Assembly (NCBI RefSeq): GCF_963676475.1
Contig: NZ_OY781106.1
Location: 1,550,001-1,614,000 of the forward strand
Length of the DNA stretch: 64,000 nt
Reading direction: 5' to 3'
DNA from: an uncultured Celeribacter sp.
Lineage (GTDB): Bacteria; Pseudomonadota; Alphaproteobacteria; Rhodobacterales; Rhodobacteraceae
Shown: positions 25,537 to 33,864 of the stretch, piece by piece
Position numbering within the stretch: the first letter of the stretch is position 1
Layout: each line of letters begins with the position of its first letter
Notes under the pieces: generated by a model
What the model saw: only the letters and a program-made list of their open reading frames with translations
Told to the model about the DNA's origin: nothing
Databases searched by the model: none
Position numbers and translations under genes: made by a program

Positions 25537-27150
25537 CTATCGCGGCTCAGAATGCAGCCCGCGCCATGTGGCATAGCAGGCCAGCAAAAGCACGATGGTG
25601 AACGGGAAGCCGGTTGAGACCGCCATGGCCTGAAGCGCGCCGAGACCACCGCCCAGCAACAGAGCAATCGCAACGAGGCCTTCGAAGCTGGCCCAGAACA
25701 CGCGCTGCGGCACGGGGGCGTCGACCTTGCCGCCTGCCGTGATCGTGTCGATCACCAGAGAGCCGGAGTCCGACGAGGTAACGAAGAACACGATGACCAA
25801 AATGATCGCAATGAAGGAGGTGATTTCCTTCAAAGGCAGCGCCTCGAGCATGGCGAAGAGTTTCAACTCAAGTGCGGCGTCGGTGACCGCCGTGTAGCCG
25901 TCATTGACGATCTGACTGATCGCGGTGCCACCAAAGGCCGTCATCCACAAGACAGAGACCAGCATCGGCACGATCAGCACGGCAACAAGGAATTCCCGCA
26001 CGGTCCGGCCCCGCGACACGCGCGCGATGAACATGCCCACGAACGGGGACCAGGAAATCCACCACGCCCAGTAGAAGGCCGTCCAGCCCTGGCGGAAGTT
26101 GTCGTCCGAGCGCCCGAACGGATTGGAGAGCGCAGGAAGATCAACGATATAGGCTTTCAGATTGGCAAAGAACCCGGTCAGGATCGCCACGGTCGGACCG
26201 ACAATGATCACAAAGATCAAAAGCAGAGCCGCCAAAGCCATGTTGATCTCGGACAGGCGTTTGACGCCGGCATCAAGCCCCGCCACCACGGACAAAAGCG
26301 CAAAGCCTGTGATGATGGCGATCAGGATCACTTTCGACACGTCGTTGACCGGAATGCCGAAGAGGTGATTGAGGCCTGCATTGGCCTGTTCCGCACCGAA
26401 GCCCAGAGAGGTCGCAAGCCCGAAGAGCGTCGCAAACACCGCAAGAATGTCGATGATATGGCCCGGCCAGCCCCAGATGCGCTCGCCAAAGATCGGGTAG
26501 AACACGGAACGCACGGTCAGGGGCAGCCCCTTGTTAAAAGAGAACAGCGCCAGAGACAGCGCCACCACGGCGTAAATCGCCCAAGGGTGCAGCGCCCAGT
26601 GGAAAATCGTCGCGGCCATGCCCAGACGGCGCGCAGCCTCCGCATCGCCCGGCGCACCCGCGAGAGGCGCCCAGCTTTCGGGCGTCCCGGCCGTGTCGGC
26701 AAAGGACGAGGAGAAATGCGAGATCGGCTCGGAAACGCCATAGAACATCAGACCGATGCCCATGCCCGCCGCAAAGAGCATCGCGAACCAGCCGCGATAG
26801 GTATAGTCGGGCGTCGCGTCCATGCCGCCAATCCGCACCTTGCCATAGGGCGACAGGATCAGGAAAAAGCAGAAGATCACGAAGATATTGCCCGCCAAGA
26901 GGAAGAACCAGTCGAAGCTCGAGGTCAGCCAATCGCGCAGCTGGGTGAAAATCTCCCCCGCCTGCTCCTGCAACGCCAGCGTCAACAGGACGAAAATGAC
27001 GACGGAGAGGCCGGAAATCAGGAAGACCGGGTTGTGAATATCAAGCCCGAAGGGCCCGACGGTGGTTGTGATATTGTCCTGACCGATTTCGTAATCGGTC
27101 TCGATGATCGTGGCGTCGCCCTCTGGGGCGGGAATGCCTTCATCACTCAT
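25537..27150 (-). CDS. BCCT family betaine/choline/carnitine transporter
   Basis: A sodium- or proton-coupled inner-membrane transporter of 537 residues with twelve spans for quaternary ammonium osmolytes. It opens with an acidic cytoplasmic N-terminus, and the family core FYWAWWISWSPFVGMFIARVSRGRTVREFL (near 365-394) is plain, with the tryptophan-rich substrate box. GMGIGLMFYGVSEPISHF near 130-147 is the glycine-rich stretch that binds the substrate and ion. GTAISQIVNDG and SDSGSLVIDTITAGG complete the signature. The C-terminal tail is very short, so an osmosensing tail like that of BetP is absent. The next gene, 78 bp downstream, encodes a Usp protein, a common pairing for compatible-solute transporters. 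Confidence 0.93.
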   Translation of the reverse strand: MSDEGIPAPEGDATIIETDYEIGQDNITTTVGPFGLDIHNPVFLISGLSVVIFVLLTLALQEQAGEIFTQLRDWLTSSFDWFFLLAGNIFVIFCFFLILSPYGKVRIGGMDATPDYTYRGWFAMLFAAGMGIGLMFYGVSEPISHFSSSFADTAGTPESWAPLAGAPGDAEAARRLGMAATIFHWALHPWAIYAVVALSLALFSFNKGLPLTVRSVFYPIFGERIWGWPGHIIDILAVFATLFGLATSLGFGAEQANAGLNHLFGIPVNDVSKVILIAIITGFALLSVVAGLDAGVKRLSEINMALAALLLIFVIIVGPTVAILTGFFANLKAYIVDLPALSNPFGRSDDNFRQGWTAFYWAWWISWSPFVGMFIARVSRGRTVREFLVAVLIVPMLVSVLWMTAFGGTAISQIVNDGYTAVTDAALELKLFAMLEALPLKEITSFIAIILVIVFFVTSSDSGSLVIDTITAGGKVDAPVPQRVFWASFEGLVAIALLLGGGLGALQAMAVSTGFPFTIVLLLACYATWRGLHSEPR

Positions 27151-27227
27151 GGAAATACTCCTTGGAATGTATAGTCGCCCCGTCCCGCGCGCTCTGCGTC
27201 AGCGGGAAAAGGCGACGTCAGCGCGGC

Positions 27228-27644
27228 TCAGCCACGCACGAGGAACACGGAAGCGTCAGTATGGGTCGCAAGCTTTCCGCCATGCGACGGCCAGAAGTGA
27301 TCGGCGACATTGGGCACATGGGTGGCCATGACGACCAGATCGGCCCCCGCCTCCTTGACCGCCTTGGCCAGGGATTTGTCGAGATCGACAGCAGGATCGT
27401 GGCTAACCACGGCACGGGTTTCGACATCGAATCCGTGGCGCTTGCCCTGTTCTTGGGCAAATTGCGCCAGTCGTTCCGCATATTCATGAGGGTTGTGCCC
27501 CAGAGAGCCAGGAGTTTCCGCCGTCACGCCGACATAGGTGACGGAGGTGTTGTAGTGCAGCGCAAGATCGGCTGCCGCGTCCAGCGCGCGGCTCAGCTTA
27601 TCTGCATGTGCCAGGTCCACAGGGACCACGATTTTGGTAAACAT
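27228..27644 (-). CDS. Universal stress protein
   Basis: A 138-residue UspA-fold protein. The ATG at 27644 is chosen because GAAAGGACG precedes it and the fold begins at once with MFTKIVVPVDLAHADKLSRAL; an in-frame extension of 57 codons upstream is not family-like. The ATP-binding pattern is present in part: a conserved VVMATHVPNVADHFWPSHGGKLATHTDASVFLVRG C-terminus, where the usual GxxGxxxxxxGS loop is replaced by HVPNVADHFWPSHGGKL. It lies upstream of the BCCT gene on the same strand and probably modulates or accompanies the transporter. Confidence 0.88.
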   Translation of the reverse strand: MFTKIVVPVDLAHADKLSRALDAAADLALHYNTSVTYVGVTAETPGSLGHNPHEYAERLAQFAQEQGKRHGFDVETRAVVSHDPAVDLDKSLAKAVKEAGADLVVMATHVPNVADHFWPSHGGKLATHTDASVFLVRG

Positions 27645-27878
27645 ATCGTCCTTTCGGGATGATGTAGCGGGCTTGCCGGCCCGTCGGTATCCTTTCGGCA
27701 AGACGCACCGCAGACCGCGATGCGAAGCGTTGTCACACGCAGCGGCAAGATGCCGCTCAGTGCGGTCACGATACCGAGAGTTGTTAAGATTTGCAAACAA
27801 CAGGGCCAAAAACAAAACGCGCCCCCGCTGTGCGGAGACGCGAAATATCTTATTTTCATAAGGTTTTTAGCTCACCCG

Positions 27879-28982
27879 TCAGGCGACACCCATCGCCACG
27901 AGCCGCTCGGCGAGCGCCATATAGGGCGCGCCCAATGGCCCATCGCCCGCCGCAACCGGCGTGCCTTCGTCCCCCGCAACCCGCGCCGCAAGCGCCAGCG
28001 GCAGCTCGGCCAAAAGCGGCACGCCCAGCTTGTCCGCCTCCTGCGCCACACCGCCATGGCCAAAGATATGATCCTCGTGGCCACAGTTCGGACAGACATA
28101 GGTAGACATGTTTTCGATCAGCCCCAGCACCGGCACTTTCAGCTTTTCGAACATCGAAATGCCGCGCCGCGCGTCGATCAGCGCCACGTCCTGCGGCGTC
28201 GACACCACCAGCGCGCCGGTGAGTTCGGTCTTTTGCCCCAAAGTGAGCTGCACATCGCCGGTGCCTGGCGGCATGTCGATCAAAAGCACATCCAACTCGC
28301 CCCAAGCCACCTGCCCGAGCATCTGTTGCATCGCCCCCATCAACATCGGCCCACGCCAGACGACCGCTTCGCCGTCCGGGATCATGAAGCCGATGGACAT
28401 CAGCGTGACGCCATGGGCGTGCAGCGGCTCAATGGTTTGACCGTCTGGGGAGGCGGGGCGTTTGTTGATCCCCATCATGCGCGGCTGCGACGGGCCGTAA
28501 ATGTCGGCATCCAAGAGGCCGACCTTGCGCCCCTGACGCGCCAGCGCCACCGCGAGGTTGGCGGAGACGGTGGATTTGCCCACGCCGCCCTTGCCGGACG
28601 CGATGGCGATGATGTGTTTGACGCCCGGAACGCCTTGCTTGCCCTGCTGCGGGGTCGGGTGGCGGCCGATCTTGAGACTCGGCGGCTCGCTTCCGGCGGC
28701 AGGTGCCGGTTTCGGCGCGGAAGGACCCGATGAAGGACCATGCGCCGTCATGACGATGGAGACTTTTTCCACGCCATCCAAGGCCTCAAGCACGGCTTTG
28801 GCCTGCGACTCGACCTGCCCCCAGGCCTGTGCGGTGGCGGCATCCGGCGCCTCAATCACAAAACTGACCGCGCCGTGACGTAGCGTCAAAGCACGCACGA
28901 GGTCGGCCTCCACCAGATTCGAGCCCCCGGGCAGCGCCACTTTGCGCAGCTCTGCCATGATTTGGTCTTGCGTGACGGACAT
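27879..28982 (-). CDS. Mrp/NBP35-type iron-sulfur cluster carrier ATPase
   Basis: P-loop ATPase of 367 residues that carries and delivers [4Fe-4S] clusters in the cytoplasm. An N-terminal MIP18/DUF59 domain (1-90, with ALRHGAVSFVIEAPD) precedes the ATPase, where IIAIASGKGGVGKSTVSANLAVAL near 109-132 is the deviant Walker A. GLLDADIYGPSQPRMMG and IDMPPGTGDVQLTLGQK follow, and VLGLIENMSTYVCPNCGHEDHIFGHGG contains the CxxC that binds the cluster. The layout is typical of bacterial Mrp/ApbC. It stands alone on the minus strand. Confidence 0.95.
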   Translation of the reverse strand: MSVTQDQIMAELRKVALPGGSNLVEADLVRALTLRHGAVSFVIEAPDAATAQAWGQVESQAKAVLEALDGVEKVSIVMTAHGPSSGPSAPKPAPAAGSEPPSLKIGRHPTPQQGKQGVPGVKHIIAIASGKGGVGKSTVSANLAVALARQGRKVGLLDADIYGPSQPRMMGINKRPASPDGQTIEPLHAHGVTLMSIGFMIPDGEAVVWRGPMLMGAMQQMLGQVAWGELDVLLIDMPPGTGDVQLTLGQKTELTGALVVSTPQDVALIDARRGISMFEKLKVPVLGLIENMSTYVCPNCGHEDHIFGHGGVAQEADKLGVPLLAELPLALAARVAGDEGTPVAAGDGPLGAPYMALAERLVAMGVA

Positions 28983-29387
28983 AGGGTCCCCTCTTTCAAT
29001 TTGGTCGGCGGTTTGGTCGGCTTTCCTTACGAAATAGGGGGTTTACTGACCTATTTCCAGCGCTCAATCCACCGCCCTCCCGGCCTGAGCGCACGGATTA
29101 TAGGCACTGTGAAAAATAGGTCAGCACGACTCATGCATATTCTGCATAGCGGCAATGCCAACAGGGCGGATTGTGCAAACGCAGCAATTCAACAATATTA
29201 GGTTCAACAGCAGCCAAGGCATGCACCTTCGACCGCAGCAAAGCGGTTTGCTTCGAAAGGCCCACGGGAAACGCCCTCCACGGGAATAACCTAAGGGATG
29301 ATCGAAGACCGGCAGAAGCCCGAAGGGAGTAAGCGACGGCGCATCAAACGGACATCGGTCCGAACGCATATCTAAGGTGAAAGTCAC
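28983..29387 (+). promoter_or_regulatory. Leader and promoter region of the DUF1127-CcsR transcript
   Basis: These 405 bp carry no gene. TTGTGC at 29171-29176 and AATATT at 29194-29199 are spaced 17 nt and could be a promoter, giving a leader of about 180 nt. AAGGTGA at 29374-29380 is the ribosome site of the DUF1127 gene. An 11-bp perfect inverted repeat, CTGACCTATTT at 29046-29056 and AAATAGGTCAG at 29114-29124, flanks the start side. In Rhodobacter sphaeroides the homologous transcript depends on RpoHI/RpoHII; I could not identify such a promoter with confidence. Confidence 0.4.
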
Positions 29388-29603
29388 ATGGCTTACGCAA
29401 ACGACATCAACAGTGCCGCAACGGCCTCCTCCGGTCTCTTCGGCGGGCTGTTCAAAGCCCTCGGGGAACGTGTTGCCCGGTACCGCGTTTATCGTGAAAC
29501 GATGCTGGAACTCTCCAGCCTGAGCGACCGCGACCTGCGCGATCTGGGCATGTCCCGCGCATCCATCACCGCCGTGGCCTACGAGGCTGCATACGGCAAA
29601 TAA
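29388..29603 (+). CDS. DUF1127 small protein, CcaF1-like
   Basis: A 71-residue protein. The C-terminal half, RYRVYRETMLELSSLSDRDLRDLGMSR (residues 31-57), is the DUF1127 (YjiS) domain, with a basic-aromatic helix followed by the LSDRDLRDLG motif. The family includes small RNA-binding proteins; in Rhodobacter sphaeroides the homologous CcaF1 is co-transcribed with the CcsR small RNAs and affects RNA turnover. The position directly upstream of the eight-hairpin array here matches that arrangement exactly, so the protein is probably the first product of the same stress-induced transcript. The RNA role of this copy is inference from the relative. Confidence 0.9.
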   Translation: MAYANDINSAATASSGLFGGLFKALGERVARYRVYRETMLELSSLSDRDLRDLGMSRASITAVAYEAAYGK

Positions 29604-29616
29604 GAATACACATCAC

Positions 29617-29963
29617 GGCCTCCTCCTCCTCCCTGAGGCCCTGATACCTGCGGCGGCGCTTCTCCTCCTCCCTGGCGCTGCCGCACCAGATACCGGAATT
29701 CGGGGTCCCTCTCCTCCTCCCTGGGACCTTGAAGACCAGAGCGACGATGCTTCCTCCTCCCTTGCATCGTCGCACCAATAACGGGGCTTTGCCCCAGAGA
29801 TGCGATCTCTCTTCCTCCTCCCTGAGGGATCGTGACTGAAGGCGGCGGTGTCTTCCTCCTCCCTGACACCGCCGCATTTCTTTCCTGATACGGACCCACT
29901 CCTCCTCCCTCGTGGTCCGATGCAAGAGCACCCGCGTCCTCTCCTCCTCCCTGGACGCGGGTG
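29617..29963 (+). ncRNA. Array of eight CcsR-type (CCUCCUCCC-loop, cuckoo RNA) hairpins
   Basis: Eight hairpins each present CTCCTCCC in the loop. The motif starts at 29626, 29665, 29714, 29754, 29815, 29856, 29902 and 29944. Stems differ in sequence but pair well: 29617-29622/29635-29640, 29650-29659/29675-29684, 29704-29709/29723-29728, 29741-29750/29764-29773 (10 bp perfect), 29803-29811/29824-29832, 29842-29852/29865-29875 (11 bp perfect), 29891-29896/29914-29919 with a bulged extension, and 29929-29939/29953-29963 (11 bp perfect). In Rhodobacter sphaeroides four such RNAs (CcsR1-4) are processed from the DUF1127 transcript and act on C1 metabolism and pyruvate dehydrogenase; the anti-Shine-Dalgarno-like loops are exposed. 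Here the number is doubled. Confidence 0.9.
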
Positions 29964-29970
29964 TTTTTTT
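29929..29970 (+). terminator. Rho-independent terminator formed by the eighth CcsR hairpin
   Basis: An 11-bp perfect stem, CACCCGCGTCC at 29929-29939 with GGACGCGGGTG at 29953-29963, is followed by seven T residues (29964-29970). Its loop is itself a CTCCTCCC motif, so the last small RNA of the array also ends the transcript. Confidence 0.95.
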
Positions 29971-29972
29971 GT

Positions 29973-30992
29973 TCAGACATGAGAAAACGCGCCGGAGATG
30001 CGGCGTTTTTGACAGAATTCAGTTTTGACAGGGTTCAGACTGGCCGACGGAGATGACGCGCAGGCCGCCAGCTCAAGAATGCGTTCAAAGGCCGGCAGAC
30101 CGCGCAAGCTGGGCGCACCGGGGTATTGCATCGGATAGAGATGATAGGGATGTTGGCCTTGCCGCCCACGCTTCATGAGCATGGCGGGTTTACGCTGCGG
30201 CAGACCGGCCAGACGCTGCAGCAAAGCGTGACCTTCGCGGGGCGTCAGGAAAGGCCGCGCGGGCTTTTGCGACTTATGCCCTGCGAAGAGATCCAGGAAG
30301 CTTTCGATAGAACCTGCCGTGATCCCGCCGGGCGCATAGCCTTCCACGACCCCGAGAACATCGCGCGCAACCTGCCCCAAATAAAGGCTTTCACAGGCGA
30401 TGCCGTGGCAGGAGACCAGACCGTGATCTTCGAGCAAAAGATGCACATAGGTGATCTCATCGCGCGGACGCACCCGGACGTTTTTCCCATCGACAAAGGA
30501 GACCGCCGGGACCAAAAGCTGGCGCCCCGCGGGATGCAGGCCCTCGCTTGGCAGATCGAGCAGGATGCGATGTTGCTGGCTCAACACCACCGGTTCCGCA
30601 TTGTCAAAACTGCCGGGTGCAAAGATCACCGGCGCATGCCGCCCCCATCCGCGCACCTGCCTCGACGCCATCCAGCGGACCGGCTGCACTCCGTGATCGA
30701 GGGTCACCACCGGATCGCCCAGCTTCAAGTCGCCAATAGCACGCGGACCGTCAGGCGTTTCAATCGGCATGGAGGCCTCGAAACACACGGCCTGATAGTT
30801 GGTCGCGGCGGATTGGTCCGTGTTGTAAAACCCCGGCGATTGCCCCCCGCTGAAATTGTCCCAATACCAACTTTCGAGATCGAATTCCGGGGTCCAGACG
30901 ATCTGCGTCAGATCGCCATTGCTATCATAGCCCTCGAACACCACGGCATAGCCCGTGTCGCCATTCATATCGATATAGTCGGAGCGCACCAC
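29973..30992 (-). CDS. Hint-domain protein, main reading frame of a frameshifted gene
   Basis: This frame encodes the Hint domain (CFEASMPIETPDGPRAIGDL, PVVTLDHGVQPVRWM, VVLSQQHRILLDLP) and a 150-residue C-terminal region as found in the secreted Hint proteins of Rhodobacteraceae. The GTG start given here is arbitrary: the frame stays open upstream to a TAG near 31108, with family-like GDDSPYIFSPGDTYTLTFSGQGG, and the true N-terminus lies in another frame (31034-31225). One missing base near 31080-31095 would join them into one protein of about 415 residues. Either the gene is broken or the base is a sequence error. It converges on the CcsR terminator. Confidence 0.75.
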   Translation of the reverse strand: MVRSDYIDMNGDTGYAVVFEGYDSNGDLTQIVWTPEFDLESWYWDNFSGGQSPGFYNTDQSAATNYQAVCFEASMPIETPDGPRAIGDLKLGDPVVTLDHGVQPVRWMASRQVRGWGRHAPVIFAPGSFDNAEPVVLSQQHRILLDLPSEGLHPAGRQLLVPAVSFVDGKNVRVRPRDEITYVHLLLEDHGLVSCHGIACESLYLGQVARDVLGVVEGYAPGGITAGSIESFLDLFAGHKSQKPARPFLTPREGHALLQRLAGLPQRKPAMLMKRGRQGQHPYHLYPMQYPGAPSLRGLPAFERILELAACASSPSASLNPVKTEFCQKRRISGAFSHV

Positions 30993-31085
30993 CGTGGCAT
31001 TTTCAATCGTATCGCCGCCCTGACCGGAGAAGGTCAGCGTATAGGTGTCGCCCGGCGAAAAGATATAGGGGCTGTCGTCGCCGGT

Positions 31086-31225
31086 TGGGATTCGATGATC
31101 AGACTATGTGTCGAGGTCGGCGGATAGTCGAATTGCGACGTTCCCGGCCCCGAGTTCACATTCGAGCCAGTCGCGGCCGCGAACTGGCTGTCGATAGCTT
31201 CGATTCTCAGGGCCATGGGGGACAT
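31086..31225 (-). pseudogene. N-terminal fragment of the Hint-domain gene, out of frame
   Basis: From the ATG at 31225 the frame reads MSPMALRIEAIDSQFAAATG and then SQFDYPPTSTHSLIIESQ, a typical beginning for these proteins. It passes near 31090 into a frame without similarity, while the continuation GDDSPYIFSPGDTYTL is found one frame away. An ATG at 31216 is an alternative start. Together with 29973-30992 it forms one disrupted gene. Confidence 0.6.
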
Positions 31226-31299
31226 ATACTCAGGGTTTCAAACGTGCCTGAGCCTATCCAAAACTCCTTAATTGCCCGTAAAGCCAATTATAACCTGCG

Positions 31300-33780
31300 T
31301 CAGAATGGCACGTCACCCGCTTGGTCGGCGGGCATCACGAACCCTGCTTTGAGCTTTTTCGTCCCCGAATGGTCGAATTCCACGGTGAGGTTTTCACCTT
31401 CGATTTCCATCACTTCGCCATAGCCGAATTTCTTGTGGAACACCCGATCGCCCAACGTAAAGGACGCACTGGCTTTCAGATCGAGGGTGACGGGCGCGCG
31501 CGGTGTGCCGGCCCTTTGGGTGCGTTCCTGCATCCGTTTCCAGCCCGGCGAATTGTAGACATCGGCCTTCGAGGCGCGCTCGTTAAAGCGAGTGGCGGAG
31601 GTCTGGGCATAATCATCCAGCGACCGATCACGCCCCGCGCCCATGCCGCCCTGCGCGCCGTAAAGGCCGTTGGGCGTCAGGATGTCGACGTGATCGACCG
31701 GAAGCTCATCAATGAAACGCGAGGCGAGCTGCGATTGCCATTGGCCGTAGACCCGGCGGTTGGCGGCGAAGGAAATGGTGCAAAGCTCCTCGGCGCGGGT
31801 GATGCCGACATAGGCCAGACGACGCTCTTCCTCGAGCCCCTTGGTGCCGTTTTCATCCATCGAGCGCTGCGACGGGAAGAGCCCCTCTTCCCAGCCGGGC
31901 AGGAAGACGACCGGGAACTCAAGCCCCTTGGCGCCGTGCAGCGTCATGATCGTAACCTTCTCGCCGTCTTCGCCGCTGTCATTGTCCATGATCAGCGCGA
32001 CGTGTTCGAGAAAGCCCGCGAGATTGTCGAATTGTTCCAAGGCTTTTACGAGTTCTTTGAGGTTCTCGAGCCGCCCCGGCGCCTCAGGCGTCTTGTCGTT
32101 TTGCCACATGGCGGTGTAGCCGGATTCGTCGAGAATTTTCTCCGCCAATTCGATATGGCCGATCTCGGCGGGGTCATAGGCGACGTCTTCCACCAGCGCG
32201 TCCTCGTCCTCGACGCCGTAGTGAATCTGTTGAACGTTGAGCGACGACCACCGCTCGATGTCGGCCACAAGTTGCGCGACCCCCGACTTGGCCTTGCCCT
32301 TCAAAAGCCCCTCTTCGACGGCAATCCCCGCCGCTTCCAAAAGCGGCACGCCATGACGGCGGGCACACATCTGGATCTCTTGCAGCGCCTTGTCCCCCAC
32401 CCCGCGTTTCGGGGTGTTGATGATGCGCTCAAAGGCCAGATCGTCCTCAGGCTGGGTGACGATGCGGAAATAGGCCATGGCATCGCGGATCTCCATCCGC
32501 TCGTAAAACCGAGGGCCCCCGATCACGCGATACGGCAGCCCGATGGAGAGGAACCGATCCTCGAAAGCGCGCATCTGATGCGAGGCGCGGACCAGAATGG
32601 CGATGTCATCGAGGGAATATTTGCGCAGGCGGCTCCGCGTTCCACCATGCAGCGCCTCGATCTCTTCGCCGACCCAACGCGCCTCTTCCTCGCCATCCCA
32701 ATGGCCGATGAGACGCACCAATTCGCCGTCGGTTTCAGAGGTCCAAAGCTCCTTGCCCAGACGATCCCGGTTGCCCGCGATCACCGACGAGGCGGCGGCG
32801 AGGATGTGCGGCGTGGAGCGGTAATTCTGTTCAAGGCGCACAACTTTGGCGCCGGGAAAATCCTTTTCGAACCGCAGGATGTTGCCCACTTCGGCGCCGC
32901 GCCAGCCGTAGATCGACTGATCGTCATCGCCGACGCAACAGATGTTCTTATGCCCGCCTGCAAGGAGCCGGAGCCAGAGATATTGCGCGACGTTCGTGTC
33001 CTGATACTCGTCCACGAGGATGTATTTGAACCAGCGCTGATATTGCTCCAAGAGGTCCGGGTGTTTTTGAAAAATCACCACCATGTGCAACAGAAGATCG
33101 CCGAAATCGACGGCGTTCAGCGTCGCCAGGCGCTCTTGATATTGTGCATAAAGTTTGACACCCATGCCATTGAATTCGCTCCCTTCTCCGCCAGACACGG
33201 CGGAGGGCGTAAGGGCGCGGTTCTTCCAATTGTCGATCATGCCGGAGAGCTGACGCGCGGGCCAGCGTTTCTCGTCGATGCCCGCCGCTGAGATCAGCTG
33301 TTTCAAGAGCCGGATCGAGTCATCCGTGTCCAGAATTGTGAAGTTCGACTTGAGCCCGACAAGTTCGGCGTGGCGACGCAGCAGTTTGACGCAGACGGAG
33401 TGAAAGGTGCCAAGCCAAGGCATGCCTTCGATCTCCATCCCCATCAGCCCGGCGACACGGCTTTTCATCTCGCGCGCGGCCTTGTTGGTGAAGGTCACGG
33501 CGAGGATTTCGCGCGGTTGCGCACGGCCGGTGTTCAACAAATGCGCGATGCGGGCCGTCAGTGCCTTGGTCTTCCCCGTCCCCGCCCCTGCAAGCATCAG
33601 GACAGGTCCATCGAGTGTCTCTACCGCCTCGCGCTGCGCCGGGTTCAGCGTGTCGAGATACGACGTGTCGGGCGCACCAAAGGCGGCCTCGCGTGCGCCT
33701 TGCATCGCGAGTTGGGAGAGGGAGGGACGTTGGGGCTGCACCGCCGCCTCGAAGGCGTCGTCTTCATTGAAACTGCTCAT
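31300..33780 (-). CDS. uvrD: UvrD/PcrA-type superfamily I DNA helicase
   Basis: ATP-dependent 3'-5' DNA helicase of 826 residues, acting in excision repair and removal of recombination filaments. LNPAQREAVETLDGPVLMLAGAGTGKTKALTARIAHLL at 45-82 holds the Q motif and Walker A. VDEYQDTNVAQYLWLRLL is Walker B, VGDDDQSIYGWRGAE motif III, VRLEQNYRSTPHIL motif IV, TIMTLHGAKGLEFPVVFLPGWEEGLFPSQRS motif V, and ERRLAYVGITRAEELCTIS motif VI. The C-terminal GDRVFHKKFGYGEVMEIEGENLTVEF is the Tudor-like tail of UvrD/PcrA that contacts RNA polymerase. The gene is monocistronic on the minus strand. Confidence 0.95.
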   Translation of the reverse strand: MSSFNEDDAFEAAVQPQRPSLSQLAMQGAREAAFGAPDTSYLDTLNPAQREAVETLDGPVLMLAGAGTGKTKALTARIAHLLNTGRAQPREILAVTFTNKAAREMKSRVAGLMGMEIEGMPWLGTFHSVCVKLLRRHAELVGLKSNFTILDTDDSIRLLKQLISAAGIDEKRWPARQLSGMIDNWKNRALTPSAVSGGEGSEFNGMGVKLYAQYQERLATLNAVDFGDLLLHMVVIFQKHPDLLEQYQRWFKYILVDEYQDTNVAQYLWLRLLAGGHKNICCVGDDDQSIYGWRGAEVGNILRFEKDFPGAKVVRLEQNYRSTPHILAAASSVIAGNRDRLGKELWTSETDGELVRLIGHWDGEEEARWVGEEIEALHGGTRSRLRKYSLDDIAILVRASHQMRAFEDRFLSIGLPYRVIGGPRFYERMEIRDAMAYFRIVTQPEDDLAFERIINTPKRGVGDKALQEIQMCARRHGVPLLEAAGIAVEEGLLKGKAKSGVAQLVADIERWSSLNVQQIHYGVEDEDALVEDVAYDPAEIGHIELAEKILDESGYTAMWQNDKTPEAPGRLENLKELVKALEQFDNLAGFLEHVALIMDNDSGEDGEKVTIMTLHGAKGLEFPVVFLPGWEEGLFPSQRSMDENGTKGLEEERRLAYVGITRAEELCTISFAANRRVYGQWQSQLASRFIDELPVDHVDILTPNGLYGAQGGMGAGRDRSLDDYAQTSATRFNERASKADVYNSPGWKRMQERTQRAGTPRAPVTLDLKASASFTLGDRVFHKKFGYGEVMEIEGENLTVEFDHSGTKKLKAGFVMPADQAGDVPF

Positions 33781-33864
33781 GGGGAGCAGGATACAGAAGA
33801 GCCGCGCCGAGGAAAAGTGCGTTCTTCTATTGTTCTCACGCGCGTTGCGCAGAAAGATGCCGGG

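Noticed and set aside
29617..29963. The CTCCTCCC array considered as a CRISPR
   Set aside because: The repeated core is only 8 nt, the flanks form hairpins of varied sequence, spacing is irregular and no cas genes are near.
29566..29980. Two long minus-strand frames rich in EEE/GGG/RRR across 29566-29980
   Set aside because: They are produced by the repeated CTCCTCCC motifs of the small RNA array and have no protein-like composition.
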